A DNA stretch of 64,000 nucleotides, from contig JAFRKV010000062.1 in assembly GCA_017431515.1 (NCBI GenBank), positions 62,001 through 126,000 of the forward strand, given 5' to 3'. Shown piece by piece: positions 43,566 to 54,100 of this stretch (the stretch's first letter is position 1; each line of letters begins with the position of its first letter). The DNA comes from Lachnospiraceae bacterium. Lineage in GTDB: Bacteria; Bacillota; Clostridia; Lachnospirales; Lachnospiraceae. Under the pieces are notes generated by a model. It did not search any database, was not told the DNA's origin, and saw nothing but the letters and a program-made list of their open reading frames with translations. The position numbers and the translations under genes were made by a program.

Positions 43566-45971
43566 TTGGAACCTTTTAAGAGTTATGACGAGTACATGGA
43601 CAACATTTTTGACTGCGTAAACCGTTGTCTGCATGTATATCTGGAGGATTTAAAACTCCTGTACTCCAACGGCCAGGGCGGTTACAAGAGCGTCCTGTAT
43701 CCCGACCTGGAGATCGCCAGCGACGCCGCCAAAGAGCAGGTGCAGCGCTTCGGCCTCGCCCATGAGGAGGAGAAGAAAGAGGAAGCATCCTCTGAAGGAG
43801 AGGCGGCTGCCGAGGAAGAAGCTGCTCCGGAGGAGGCGAGTGAAGAGGATGATTCTCTGGAAGAGGATCTCCTTAGCATGCTGGATTTCTTCGGTGCGGA
43901 CGATGAAGGCGGTGAGGACGATGACGGCGACGGGGATCTTGGAAGTCTCTTCGGCGGATCCGATGACAGCGATACCAAGGAGCCGGAGATCGAGATCACG
44001 AGACTGGACGTGACGAACCGGATCATCGAGATCCAGGATGCGGCGGCGAAGTCCGCGGAAGCCGGCGTGGTGATGCCTTTTTATGAGCTCTGCCGCAAGA
44101 TGGGTTTCGATCCCTTTACGGTGTTCTGTTTTGCCTGCGGCGTCCTTTCCTCCACCCAGACGGATTACGCCGGGATCTTCCAGAACGTCAACGAGAATGC
44201 CAATCTGTCCTCGCCGACGATTGAGTCTGCGGGCAAATTGTATTTCGGCAAAAAGTACTCCATCACCGGCGCTTACGGCGATATGTCGGTCTGCCTGGAG
44301 CAGCTCCTGCCGGTGCTGGACCTCCATGTGGTGCCGTCCATGCCGTTCTCCACGGTGGTATCGCCGGACAAGCGGATCATCGATTATCTTTTCGGCCGGG
44401 ATCGCATGAAGATCGACGAAAACTATATCCGCTTTATGCGAAAGCTCACCAAGGAAAACGAGGAGCTGGACGACATCCTCTGCAACCAGAACGTGCTGGA
44501 TGCCATGAAGATCGCCTACAACGAGGGAAGCCGCCTGTTCTCCTATCACGGTGACGACGGCTCGGGACGGAAATTCTTTGTCCGGACCTTCTGCAAGGAA
44601 AACAATCTTTCCGCCATCACGGTGAACTGCAAGAAGCTCTTCGTGTACGATTACGCCTATGTGGAAAAGGCCATCTGGGCGGCCACGAGAGAGTGTATCC
44701 TGATGGACGGCTGCTGCGTGCTGGATGAGCTGCAGTACCGCGAAGAGGAGAAGGAAAAATTCTTCGGCTACATGGATCTGTTCTTCACGAAGCTGACAGA
44801 GAAGGGCATCACCGTGTTCGCAAACTCCAAGGAGACCATCAACTTCAAGGAGATCACCAAGGAGCAGGTAACGCTCCTTGATCTGAATCCGCCGGATATC
44901 GACGGCCGTGTGGCCTGCTGGAATTATTACGCCAAGGGGTTTGATTTTGACACGGACGTGGATTTCTTTGAGATGTCCACGAAGTTCCTGTTTACCCCGG
45001 GCAAGATCAAGGATGCCATCCATTACAGCCGGTCTCTGGCGGTGATGGACCGGGCGGAAAAGGTCAACCGGGCCACCCTCTTTAAGAGCTGCAACGCCCA
45101 GATGTCCTCCGAGCTTTCCGCCAAGGCGACCCGTGTGGAAGCCAAGTTCGGCTTCGAAGACATCGTCATGAATAAGGATCAGCGGGAGCAGATCGGACAT
45201 GCCATCGAGCAGATGAACAACAAGAAGCAGGTCTACGAAGATTGGAACTACATGAAGAAATACCCCTACGGCCGCGGTCTGACGGTGCTGCTGTACGGGG
45301 CGCCCGGTACCGGTAAATCCATGATGGCGCAGGTTCTGGCCCACGAGCTGAATCTGGAACTCTACCGCGTGGATATTTCCAAGGTCGTGGATAAATACGT
45401 GGGTGAAACCGAGAAATCTCTTTCCATGATCTTCCGGGAAGCGAAGAAATGTAATGTCGTCCTGTTCTTCGACGAGTGCGATACCATCTTCGCAAAACGT
45501 TCCGACGACGGCGGTTCCAACCAGGCTTCCGCCAACAACAAGACGGCACTGTTGCTGCAGGAAATGGAAGCATACGACGGAGTATGCGTGCTGGCCACCA
45601 ACTACAAGCACAACATTGACCCTGCTTTCTTCCGAAGGATGAAATACATCGTGGAATTCCAGTTCCCCAACGAGGACACGAGAGAGATGCTCTGGACCAC
45701 CACGGTGCCAAAGACCACGCCCCTGGCGGAGGATGTGGATTTCCGGTTCATCGCCGAGAAATTCGAGTTTGCCGGCGGTAATATCAAGAACTGCGTGCTG
45801 AACGCCGCGTTCCTGGCGGCAGAGGACGAGACGGCGGAGGGCAAGGTCTGGATGCGTCACTACCTGAAGGCGATCCAGTACGAGTTTGTCAAGGTGGGCC
45901 GCGTCTTTACGAGAGCCGATTTCGAACCCTACGCGGATATGATATTCGGAGAGGAGATTCAGACCTTTTGA
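43566..45971 (+). CDS. AAA+ ATPase 1 of the CIS (Afp15/Pvc15-like)
   Basis: The 801 aa protein starts at TTG with ATAGGAGGCAC upstream. Residues about 65-140 are very acidic (runs of Glu and Asp). A first ATPase-like module has a degenerate P-loop GDDGSGRK at about 328 and no normal Walker B. The second module is complete: Walker A GAPGTGKS at about 578, Walker B VVLFFDECD at about 630, and an FFRRMKYIVEF arginine-finger region. AAA+ proteins of this kind accompany almost all extracellular CIS and are thought to aid assembly or cargo loading. The next gene starts within its stop codon (TTGA), so the two are coupled and probably work as a pair. Confidence 0.8.
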   Translation: MEPFKSYDEYMDNIFDCVNRCLHVYLEDLKLLYSNGQGGYKSVLYPDLEIASDAAKEQVQRFGLAHEEEKKEEASSEGEAAAEEEAAPEEASEEDDSLEEDLLSMLDFFGADDEGGEDDDGDGDLGSLFGGSDDSDTKEPEIEITRLDVTNRIIEIQDAAAKSAEAGVVMPFYELCRKMGFDPFTVFCFACGVLSSTQTDYAGIFQNVNENANLSSPTIESAGKLYFGKKYSITGAYGDMSVCLEQLLPVLDLHVVPSMPFSTVVSPDKRIIDYLFGRDRMKIDENYIRFMRKLTKENEELDDILCNQNVLDAMKIAYNEGSRLFSYHGDDGSGRKFFVRTFCKENNLSAITVNCKKLFVYDYAYVEKAIWAATRECILMDGCCVLDELQYREEEKEKFFGYMDLFFTKLTEKGITVFANSKETINFKEITKEQVTLLDLNPPDIDGRVACWNYYAKGFDFDTDVDFFEMSTKFLFTPGKIKDAIHYSRSLAVMDRAEKVNRATLFKSCNAQMSSELSAKATRVEAKFGFEDIVMNKDQREQIGHAIEQMNNKKQVYEDWNYMKKYPYGRGLTVLLYGAPGTGKSMMAQVLAHELNLELYRVDISKVVDKYVGETEKSLSMIFREAKKCNVVLFFDECDTIFAKRSDDGGSNQASANNKTALLLQEMEAYDGVCVLATNYKHNIDPAFFRRMKYIVEFQFPNEDTREMLWTTTVPKTTPLAEDVDFRFIAEKFEFAGGNIKNCVLNAAFLAAEDETAEGKVWMRHYLKAIQYEFVKVGRVFTRADFEPYADMIFGEEIQTF

Positions 45972-48187
45972 GTAAGCAGGAAACAGAGATGATGCAGGAT
46001 CCCTATGAGTTCCTGGAAGAATATGAAAATGCGCTCCCCAGGATGCCCATGACCACAGCATCAGAGGAGCTTTCGACATGGTTTGCTTTTCTGGATATGC
46101 TCTGCCTCATCGGGATCTATCAGCGGGAGCAGCACCCGGAGGAACTGACGGACCGCATCGGTGCCATCCCCGGAGATATTGCGCTGATGCGCTCTCTGGA
46201 GCCCCATGAAGAAAACGTTTTCCCGGCGCTGGATCTGGTTCGCGGGATCTATGACGACCTGGTGATGGGGGAAGCGCTGGAAGAAAAACGTTCCCTTCCC
46301 ATCGCAAACCTCCTGTCCGGCGGCTGGATCACCCAGCTGGAGTTTTTGCTGTATCTCATGGCGCTGGCGTTTGCGAGGAACCGGAAATACCAGCGGATCT
46401 TCGGACTCCTGCAGGGCGAAAAGGAAGAGAGTGCACATCCCACCAGGGCGCTGGCGCTGGATTTTGCCAGACTGTATCTTCTGGAGGAGGAACGGAAGCC
46501 GGCGGAGCTTTTAAATCCGGATTCCCTTTTAAACCGTTATTTTCTGGAAGACGCCGATCCGAGACGGGATACCGAGGAGCTCTTCCGTCCGGTGCGGCTT
46601 TGCAGGACGGCGCTGCTGTCTTCCTGCGGTGAGACAAAAGCACTGGGAGATCTCAGGCTTGTGGCATCTTATCTGCGCCCGGCGGACGAGGACGATTATG
46701 TCTGTTTTCCGAAGACGGTGCAGGAGCTGGAGCATGTGTACGCGTCAATCCTGGGGGCAGACAGCACCGGGATCGTGGAGCTTTGCGGTGAAGATGGAAG
46801 CGGCAGGGAGTTTTTGATGCGCCTGCTTTCCGCAGATGCCAATATTCCCGTCATCGCGGTGGATATGAAAAAACTGCTGTCCCTGGACGGAAACCGCCAG
46901 CAGAGCATGGCAAAGGAACTGGTACTGAAATCCGTCTTTTCCGAGGTGCTGCTTTATCTCAAAAACGTGGAAGAGGTGCAGGGGGCATTCCCCGGTACCT
47001 ATTTCCTTTCGGAGCTGCAGAGCTCTCTGGACCTGCTCTTTATCGGGACGAAAAAACCACTGACAGAGCGGGCGGAGGAGAGCATCGAGGGTACCATCTA
47101 CCGGATCAGTATGCCGGATGCGGATTTCTCTGCGCAGCTTGCCTTGTGGACCACCTTCGCAAGAGAAGAAAATGCCCTCTACCCGGAGGACATGGAGCTT
47201 TCCGAGCTGGTCTCCAAATATGCCATGAATCCCGGACGGATCAGGGAAGCGCTGACCAATACGATTCATATTGCCAGCGTGCAGAATGGTTCGTATAAAC
47301 TCTCAAAGGATGCGTTGGAAGAGCAGATCCGCCGGATCTGCGCCGTACAGTTTAAGGATACGGCAAAGCGCTTGACGAGTCCCTTTACCTGGGCGGATCT
47401 CAAGGTGGATCCCCGGGCAGAGAAAGCCCTTCGCAAGGTGTGTGACCGGGTGCTGTACCGCAAGACGGTGAACGACGATTTCGGCTTCGGCAGGAAGCTT
47501 CCCTACGGGCGCGGCGTCTCCGTGGTGCTCTACGGACCGCCCGGCACCGGCAAGACCATGGCGGCCCAGGTCCTTGCAAAAGAGCTGGGACTTGACATTT
47601 ACCGGATCGACCTCTCCCAGATCAGCAGCAAATACATCGGGGAGACGGAGAAAAATCTGGGGGCGGTGTTTGATGCCGCGAGAAACTCCAACGCGATCCT
47701 GTTTTTTGACGAGGCGGATTCCCTGTTCTCCAAGAGAACCGAGGTGTCTTCCTCCCATGACAAATATGCCAATGCGGAGACCAGCTATCTCCTGCAGAAG
47801 ATTGAGGAATACCCGGGGATTTCCATCCTCGCCACCAACAATATGCAGAATTTTGACGCGGCCTTCAAGCGCCGGATCACTTACATGATCCCCATCGAAG
47901 AGCCTTCGGAGGAGACGCGTTTCGCCCTTTGGAGGAGCGCATTTCCGGAGGGGACGCCTTTGTCGCAGGAGATCGATCTGCGGCTTCTGGCGCAGGCATT
48001 GACCCTAACCGGCAGCAATATCAAATCCATCTCCGTGGAAGTGGCTTATCGCGCCGCCGCGGAGAACCGGGAGATCAACTATCAGGATCTCGTCGAAGCA
48101 GTGGACGCAGAGTGCATGAAGACAGGGCGCATGGGCGTCGGCACTGAGCTGCAGCAGGCGATCATCAGAGGATACAGAGAAGAGTAG
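45968..48187 (+). CDS. AAA+ ATPase 2 of the CIS, paralogue of ATPase 1
   Basis: The 739 aa protein starts at a TTG overlapping the previous stop, with GGAGAGGAG about nine bases upstream. The layout copies ATPase 1: a helical N-terminal part, a degenerate first P-loop GEDGSGRE at about 274, and an intact second module with Walker A GPPGTGKT at about 522, Walker B AILFFDEAD at about 576 and FKRRITYMIPI. The two most likely assemble together as a hetero-hexamer or as alternating rings (inference). No protease domain is attached. Confidence 0.8.
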   Translation: MSKQETEMMQDPYEFLEEYENALPRMPMTTASEELSTWFAFLDMLCLIGIYQREQHPEELTDRIGAIPGDIALMRSLEPHEENVFPALDLVRGIYDDLVMGEALEEKRSLPIANLLSGGWITQLEFLLYLMALAFARNRKYQRIFGLLQGEKEESAHPTRALALDFARLYLLEEERKPAELLNPDSLLNRYFLEDADPRRDTEELFRPVRLCRTALLSSCGETKALGDLRLVASYLRPADEDDYVCFPKTVQELEHVYASILGADSTGIVELCGEDGSGREFLMRLLSADANIPVIAVDMKKLLSLDGNRQQSMAKELVLKSVFSEVLLYLKNVEEVQGAFPGTYFLSELQSSLDLLFIGTKKPLTERAEESIEGTIYRISMPDADFSAQLALWTTFAREENALYPEDMELSELVSKYAMNPGRIREALTNTIHIASVQNGSYKLSKDALEEQIRRICAVQFKDTAKRLTSPFTWADLKVDPRAEKALRKVCDRVLYRKTVNDDFGFGRKLPYGRGVSVVLYGPPGTGKTMAAQVLAKELGLDIYRIDLSQISSKYIGETEKNLGAVFDAARNSNAILFFDEADSLFSKRTEVSSSHDKYANAETSYLLQKIEEYPGISILATNNMQNFDAAFKRRITYMIPIEEPSEETRFALWRSAFPEGTPLSQEIDLRLLAQALTLTGSNIKSISVEVAYRAAAENREINYQDLVEAVDAECMKTGRMGVGTELQQAIIRGYREE

Positions 48188-48198
48188 GGGGAATCAAC

Positions 48199-51100
48199 AT
48201 GGCGGAAGCATACGAAACCCAGGCATTTGAAGAGATCTATAAGCATCCCGACTGGAAGATCGAAGCGGAAGAATTTGAAACTGAATTCACCAAGGCACTC
48301 TATGATGACGAATCCGTCAAGAAAGAGGGTCAGGCTGCCCTTGTGCATGTCAGTAATGTGCTGATCGCTTATAACCGCCTCGATGCTTTTAAGGAGGCCA
48401 CCGAGACACTCAAGGATGAGGGAATTAACAAAACAAAAGGGGGGTTGGAGAAGCTCAAAAAACTGCGGGAGGAACTGGAAAAGAAAGAGGACCCCACGGA
48501 TGACGAGAAGAAGCAACTGGAATCGGTCAAGGATGAGCAGGAAAAGGCTGAGAAAAAGCTCCATCAACTTGAAAACGAAATGCGAAACGCCGCCCTCAAG
48601 GATGATGAAGGACAGATTCTTTCCAGCCTGATGCTGGGCGGCACCGGCGTTGCCGGCAACGGCTATACCATTACGGACAATTCCGTTCAGGACACCAGAA
48701 AAGGCGCGAAGTATATCCGGGAGCAGATGACGGAAAAAGGAAATCTGATGGATCAGATGGCGCTGCTGGATAATGCCATGAATACCGGCGGGGTGAATCT
48801 GGAGAACGGAACGGACCTTGAGACCCAAAAAAAGAAAAAAAATAAAAAAACGGGAGAAGAGGAAGAGGAAGTCGAGCAGCATCACATCGACTTCAATTCC
48901 GGCGAACACTTAAGGAAAAAGACGCTGAACGACATGTTCCGGGATAAGGACAAGGATACGCTCAGCATGGTTTCTTCGCTTACGCAGGAGGAGGGTCATC
49001 AGGTCAATCTGGAGGAGATCCAGAAGTTCCAGGCGATGGACGAGGAAGGCCAGAACAATATGATCGGTGAAGAAGGTCTTGGGGAAAACCGCCGGGACAT
49101 CATGGATGTGGCGAATTCGAGACAGCTCACCGAGGAAGCCAGGACCCGGAAGGGCGGAAAGAAAGAGAAGGGCCTCAAAGGCGCCTGGAATTCCGCCAAA
49201 AATTTCTTTACGGGCGGCGACAGCAAGAACTATGTGGGACCCCTTTCCCAGGAAGAGGAAGCGCAGAAGGAAGCTGAGAAGAAGAAAGAAGAGAAGAAGA
49301 AAGAGGGGGGTCTCAAAGGCGCCTGGAATTCCGTCAAGAATTTCTTTACCGGCGGCGACAAACCGAAGCCTTTTGAGATCGATTATGAGCATCTCAGCAA
49401 CCGTCACAAATACATGCTGCTGATGCAGGGGCTGGATCCTGCCACGGTAAAAGACAAATGGCGCATGGGCATGACCGATGCCCAGAGGGCTGTGTTGGCT
49501 CGCATCAAATACGAGCAGAGAAAAGAGCTGCAGGATAAGGAAGCGGAAAAGAGAGGGCTGCTGAAGGCCTCCGGCAAGGTCAATAAGAATGATACCTCCG
49601 ATAAGATCGATGGGCTGATGAAGGACCGGGACAAGGCCGTTGCCCGGGAGTTAAACGACAAGAAGTTCCTGACCACAGAGGATGCAGAGAAGGTGGTCAA
49701 GGATCCGAGGGCGGAATCGGGGCGGCTCATGAACAGCCCGAAAACCGCCCGGAATATGCTGGGCATGTATAAGATGCTGACGACGGATGAACAGAAACTC
49801 TTTACCTTCCGTCTGGCACTGCTTGCTTATCTGGTGCCCACCAGACGCAATACCATCTATGAAGTTCTCTCCCAGTCCCAGGAAGCAGGGGTCACCGGGA
49901 AGGAAGACATAAAAGACCCCGCCCGGATGTATGAGACCATCCATCCCCTGACGAAGGAGGATATCCGTAACAAGCTGGCGGGAAAGAAACAGTTCCCCCA
50001 TGAGAAGGTCTTTATGACCATGGTGGACGAGTACAACGAGCTTCGTCAGGATGCCCGGGGCATCAAGAAGGAGGAACGGAAAGACCTCGTTGAAAACCAG
50101 AAAGATATGAGTATCGCAGAGGTGGCGAGGGAACTGCTGAATCCCGCGTCCGGTCTTGCGTTGTTTGCAAAGCTGCGGCTGCTCACCGATGCCTCCATCA
50201 CCGATGATGACATCAAAAAGCACATCGACCGGCTGAATCCGAACGAACAAAAACTGGTCAACGAGTTTATGGAAAAGCTGGCAAGGGAGCAGAAGACACC
50301 CTATGAAGACCTGAAAAAATGGGTCGAGGATGACGAAAAAGAGCAGAAAGAACTGTCCGATCAGCTCAAGGTCAAAGAAGACGAGATGAAGAAGGTGATG
50401 AAAGAGATCACCGCCATCGAACGGGATTCCACCCGCTTTGACCGGAAAAAGTCAAGAGATCTGGATCAGAAATCCAGAGAGATCGAAAACGAGATCAAGG
50501 ATCTGCAGGAGAAGAAGGAGAAGACTCCCAAGAAAGAACGGGAAGAGAAGACGAAGGATTTCAAGGAGCGCGTGGACTGGAAGGATAACCGGGAAGCGGA
50601 TGCCATCACGGCCATCGGCAAGATCCGGAAGGACCTTTTCCATCTGCTGACCGCCACTCCCACCGCCTATGAGACGGGTCTGGAGGCGACGGTGCCGGCG
50701 CTGCGTAACCGTTTGCTTGTCATCACCCGGCTTGCAAACCGGTTCCTGCTGGATAAGTTTGACGAAACGCCGGATTTTGAAGACAAGTACAAATTCAAAG
50801 AATACAATCCCGACCGGGAAGAGGTCTTCCAGAAGCAGCTCAAGGAAGAAAAGGCCGGGACCCTTGGCGTGAGTGAGGCGGAAAAGGAAGCCAAAAAACG
50901 GGCCGAAGAGGAAAGACAGGCCAGGATCAAGGCAGAAAAGGACATGCGGAAGGGTCTTGCGGAGCGGTGCTTCAACGCCATGAGCAGCGTGAAGGAGGAC
51001 GAGCGGATCCTGCCTTTGGACCTGGAGGACAAGAATAAAGCCACGGCGCCGGAGGTGGCTCGCGCCATCAACCGTGTCATCAACACCTATCTGGGGTTTG

Positions 51101-54100
51101 ATCCCGGACTCGTGGCAAGAGTACCAGACGCCACCTTCCCGGATCTTTTGCCGCGGCTGCTCCGGTACAATCTGGCGGCCACCCAGATCCAGGAGCTTCT
51201 TTCCAAACGCGCGGATGCCAACGCGGCCGTCAGCGAGGAAAATCTGGCGAAGGTGCGCCAGGCCCTGAAGATGAAGTCTACCATCGAAGGCTATGCGGAG
51301 AGCCGCTATGCCGTTTTCTGCAACAGCACCTACGGCGAGCTGACCGGAGAGGAATATGCGGAAAAGATGCGCCTGATCCGGGAAAAGAACGGAGAGGGAG
51401 ACTTCTCCGAGGAAGAGCTGCGGATGTATGAGGTCCAGGAGGCGGCCAATGCCTCCGGAGAAGGGCTGAAGACCGCTTCCAAAAAGAAAGAAGAAGAGAC
51501 TGCCACGGGGTTGGAGAGCGGCAAGACCTATCTTGATAACCTGGCGAGCATGTGGGCTTCCCTGTTTACAGAGCAGAAGGACGATGCGGAGGGTGCAGAA
51601 TTCTATCAGCATATCCTCGACCATTTGGATAACCTCCATACCGCGCTTTCCGGCACCTTTAACGCGAATACGGATATCGGCTCCGAAGCGGCAAAGATCG
51701 CCGCAACCTTTGGATTGCTGGAACAGGCCTGCGATGATTTCACGGAGGCGGTGAAGGATCCGAAGGACGAGCGGTTCCTCCTGGCAAAGAGCGTCGGCAA
51801 TCTGGCAAGCGGCATGTTGACGAAGTTCGGACAGGCTTCCTACCGGACCGTGGAGATCCTGACCAACAACAACCTGTTCCAGAAAGGGGATCATCTCTGG
51901 GCGCGGGTGATGGTCATCGGCGCGCCGCTGATCACAGGCAGCAACGAGTTTGAAGGAAAACTCAGCGGACGGATGACCCTGGACAATGAAAAGGCCGGCA
52001 CCAAGAAACTTTCCGCGGATGAGATCGATACGGAGATGACGGCACTTGGTCGTGATTCCGGTGATACCGGTGCTTTCACGAGCAAAAGAGAGGAGAAGTC
52101 CCTCGCCCGTTTCCGCGCGCTTCTCGGGTCTGCGGATCCGGAGGAGATGAAAAACACCCTGCAGACCTACAAGCGTCTTGATGCAGAGGATGCAGCGGAT
52201 CGCAAGAAATACGAAGACCGTCTGAAGGAACTGGAAGGGAAGGGCGAAAAGCCGGAAGAGAAGGTCGAAGAGGAGCAAAAGCCTCAGGCGGAGGAGGAAC
52301 CCGTTCAGGAAGAAAAGCCACTGGAGGAGCAGGAGATTGAGCGGCTTCTGGCGGAGCAGGAAGCGGCCAATATCGAAGCGAAGGAAGGGGAAGAAAATGG
52401 CATTCTGAGAATGTGGCAGAAGTGGCGGAGCGACCTTGGAAAATACAAAACCGGCGTTCTCGGCCTGTTTGCGGACAAGGAGAGAAACTCCGCCGTTGCG
52501 GAGGTACAGCAGACCATCGATGAACTGTATCCGCTTCTTTCCGGGAAAGTCCTGCAGCTGCAGGTGGAGAACGATGAGATCAAGAATGAGGCGGAGCTCC
52601 AGATAGAGTATCAAACCATGATGCGCCAGATTTGTGCCAAGGCAGACAAGGTGCGCTCCTACGCCTTCGCATACACCGGAAGCACCACCGCAGAGGAAAG
52701 GCAGGATCCCTTCAAGGCACTCTGCCGTAAGATCTACGAGTGGGCGAAGCTTTACAAAAGAACCACAGACGGGATGAAGATCCAGTCTGTGATGAACGTC
52801 TTACAGAGCAGGAAGGGGACGGATCGCGAGGATAACCGCCTGGATCTTTCCTCCTATGCCATGAAGCAGGTCAAAGAGGGGAAACTACGGTACATCTTCT
52901 TTGTGTTGCGCGGCTCCATGGGTCTGGGAGAAAATCCCTATGCCCTCCCTGAAAAATGGCTGACCAGAAAGCAGCTTGAGAAGGAGCAGGCGGAGAAACG
53001 GAAGAAGGCCAAGCAGGAGCAGCAGGAAAAGAATGCGCAAAACCAGGTTCGTTTTTCCATCAACGACGCAGGCTCCGAAGACGAAGACCAACAAGAGCAG
53101 GAAGAGAAGGAGCAGCTGAATCCGGAGGATGTCGATCTGGATAAGAGTTACGATGAATTGCCTTTCAGTGAGGATGAGGATGAGAAGGTCGAGCAGGAAC
53201 TGAAGAAACTGGACGAGAGTCTCAAAGAGGGCGAGTATGAGGACGAAAACGGCGAGCACGAGGTAAACGAGGAGCAGCAGGCCGAGGCCAAGCAGGAAGC
53301 GAAACGGAGAGCCATGGAAGAGGCTGCTCAGATTCGCGAACAGCGCAGGCAGGAACGCGAGAGCCTGCAAATGCCGAAGTTTGAGAATGTCCGGGCAAAG
53401 AAAAAGAGATCCAAAGATGATTTTGCCCTGACCGGCGGCATGGAAGAAGCCAATCCGGAGGGCGCGACGGAGGTGGATATCGAGCAGAAGGCGGTGGCGA
53501 ACCGCAATTTCACCCCCAAAGGACTCAGCACGAAAGAGAAGGTCGCAAAATACGCCGGCTGGGCACTTTTCGGCGGGCTTCATTACATCGGAAAGCCGGT
53601 GAAATGGCTCGGAAACGGCATCGTCAAGGGCGTCAATTTTGCCCTCCGCTGGACCAAGAAAAAGATCAACGGCGCAAACTCCATGCAAAAGACCTCCAAG
53701 ATCGCCACCCAGGAAAAGCAGGATGAGATTGCAAAAGAGATCGAGAACGTCAGAGGCGGCGCTTCCGATCAGGAGGTGATGTCCGATACCAGCCGCGTGC
53801 CCATGAACTGGGCGCTGGAGACGGCAGAGGATCCGAAACAGGCGCCGACTGTCACGGTGGGATCCCGGGCGCAGACCAATGAGGGGCAGACTGATTTTGT
53901 GAATGCCAATCATTCCTGGATGCGGCTCAGTTACACAAAGCGGGATCCGCTTTCAGGCAAAATGATCCGGCACAAGATCGACATGGGCTATGGTCCAAGG
54001 GGCGGCTTTGGTCTTGACGGTCTCAAAGGTGCCGCGCTGAACGCAGCGGATCAGGCCGCAAGCGGCGCGCTGATGCCCGGTGCGTTGTGGGATGAGAGAG

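Noticed and set aside
43650..46079. 809-codon minus-strand open frame opposite the first AAA+ gene
   Set aside because: It is the antisense shadow of a gene with clear Walker motifs, His- and Leu-rich without known motifs, and lacks a proper binding site.
50452..52614. 720-codon minus-strand open frame inside the giant gene
   Set aside because: It is an antisense shadow caused by the codon bias of the 2498 aa gene and has no family signature.
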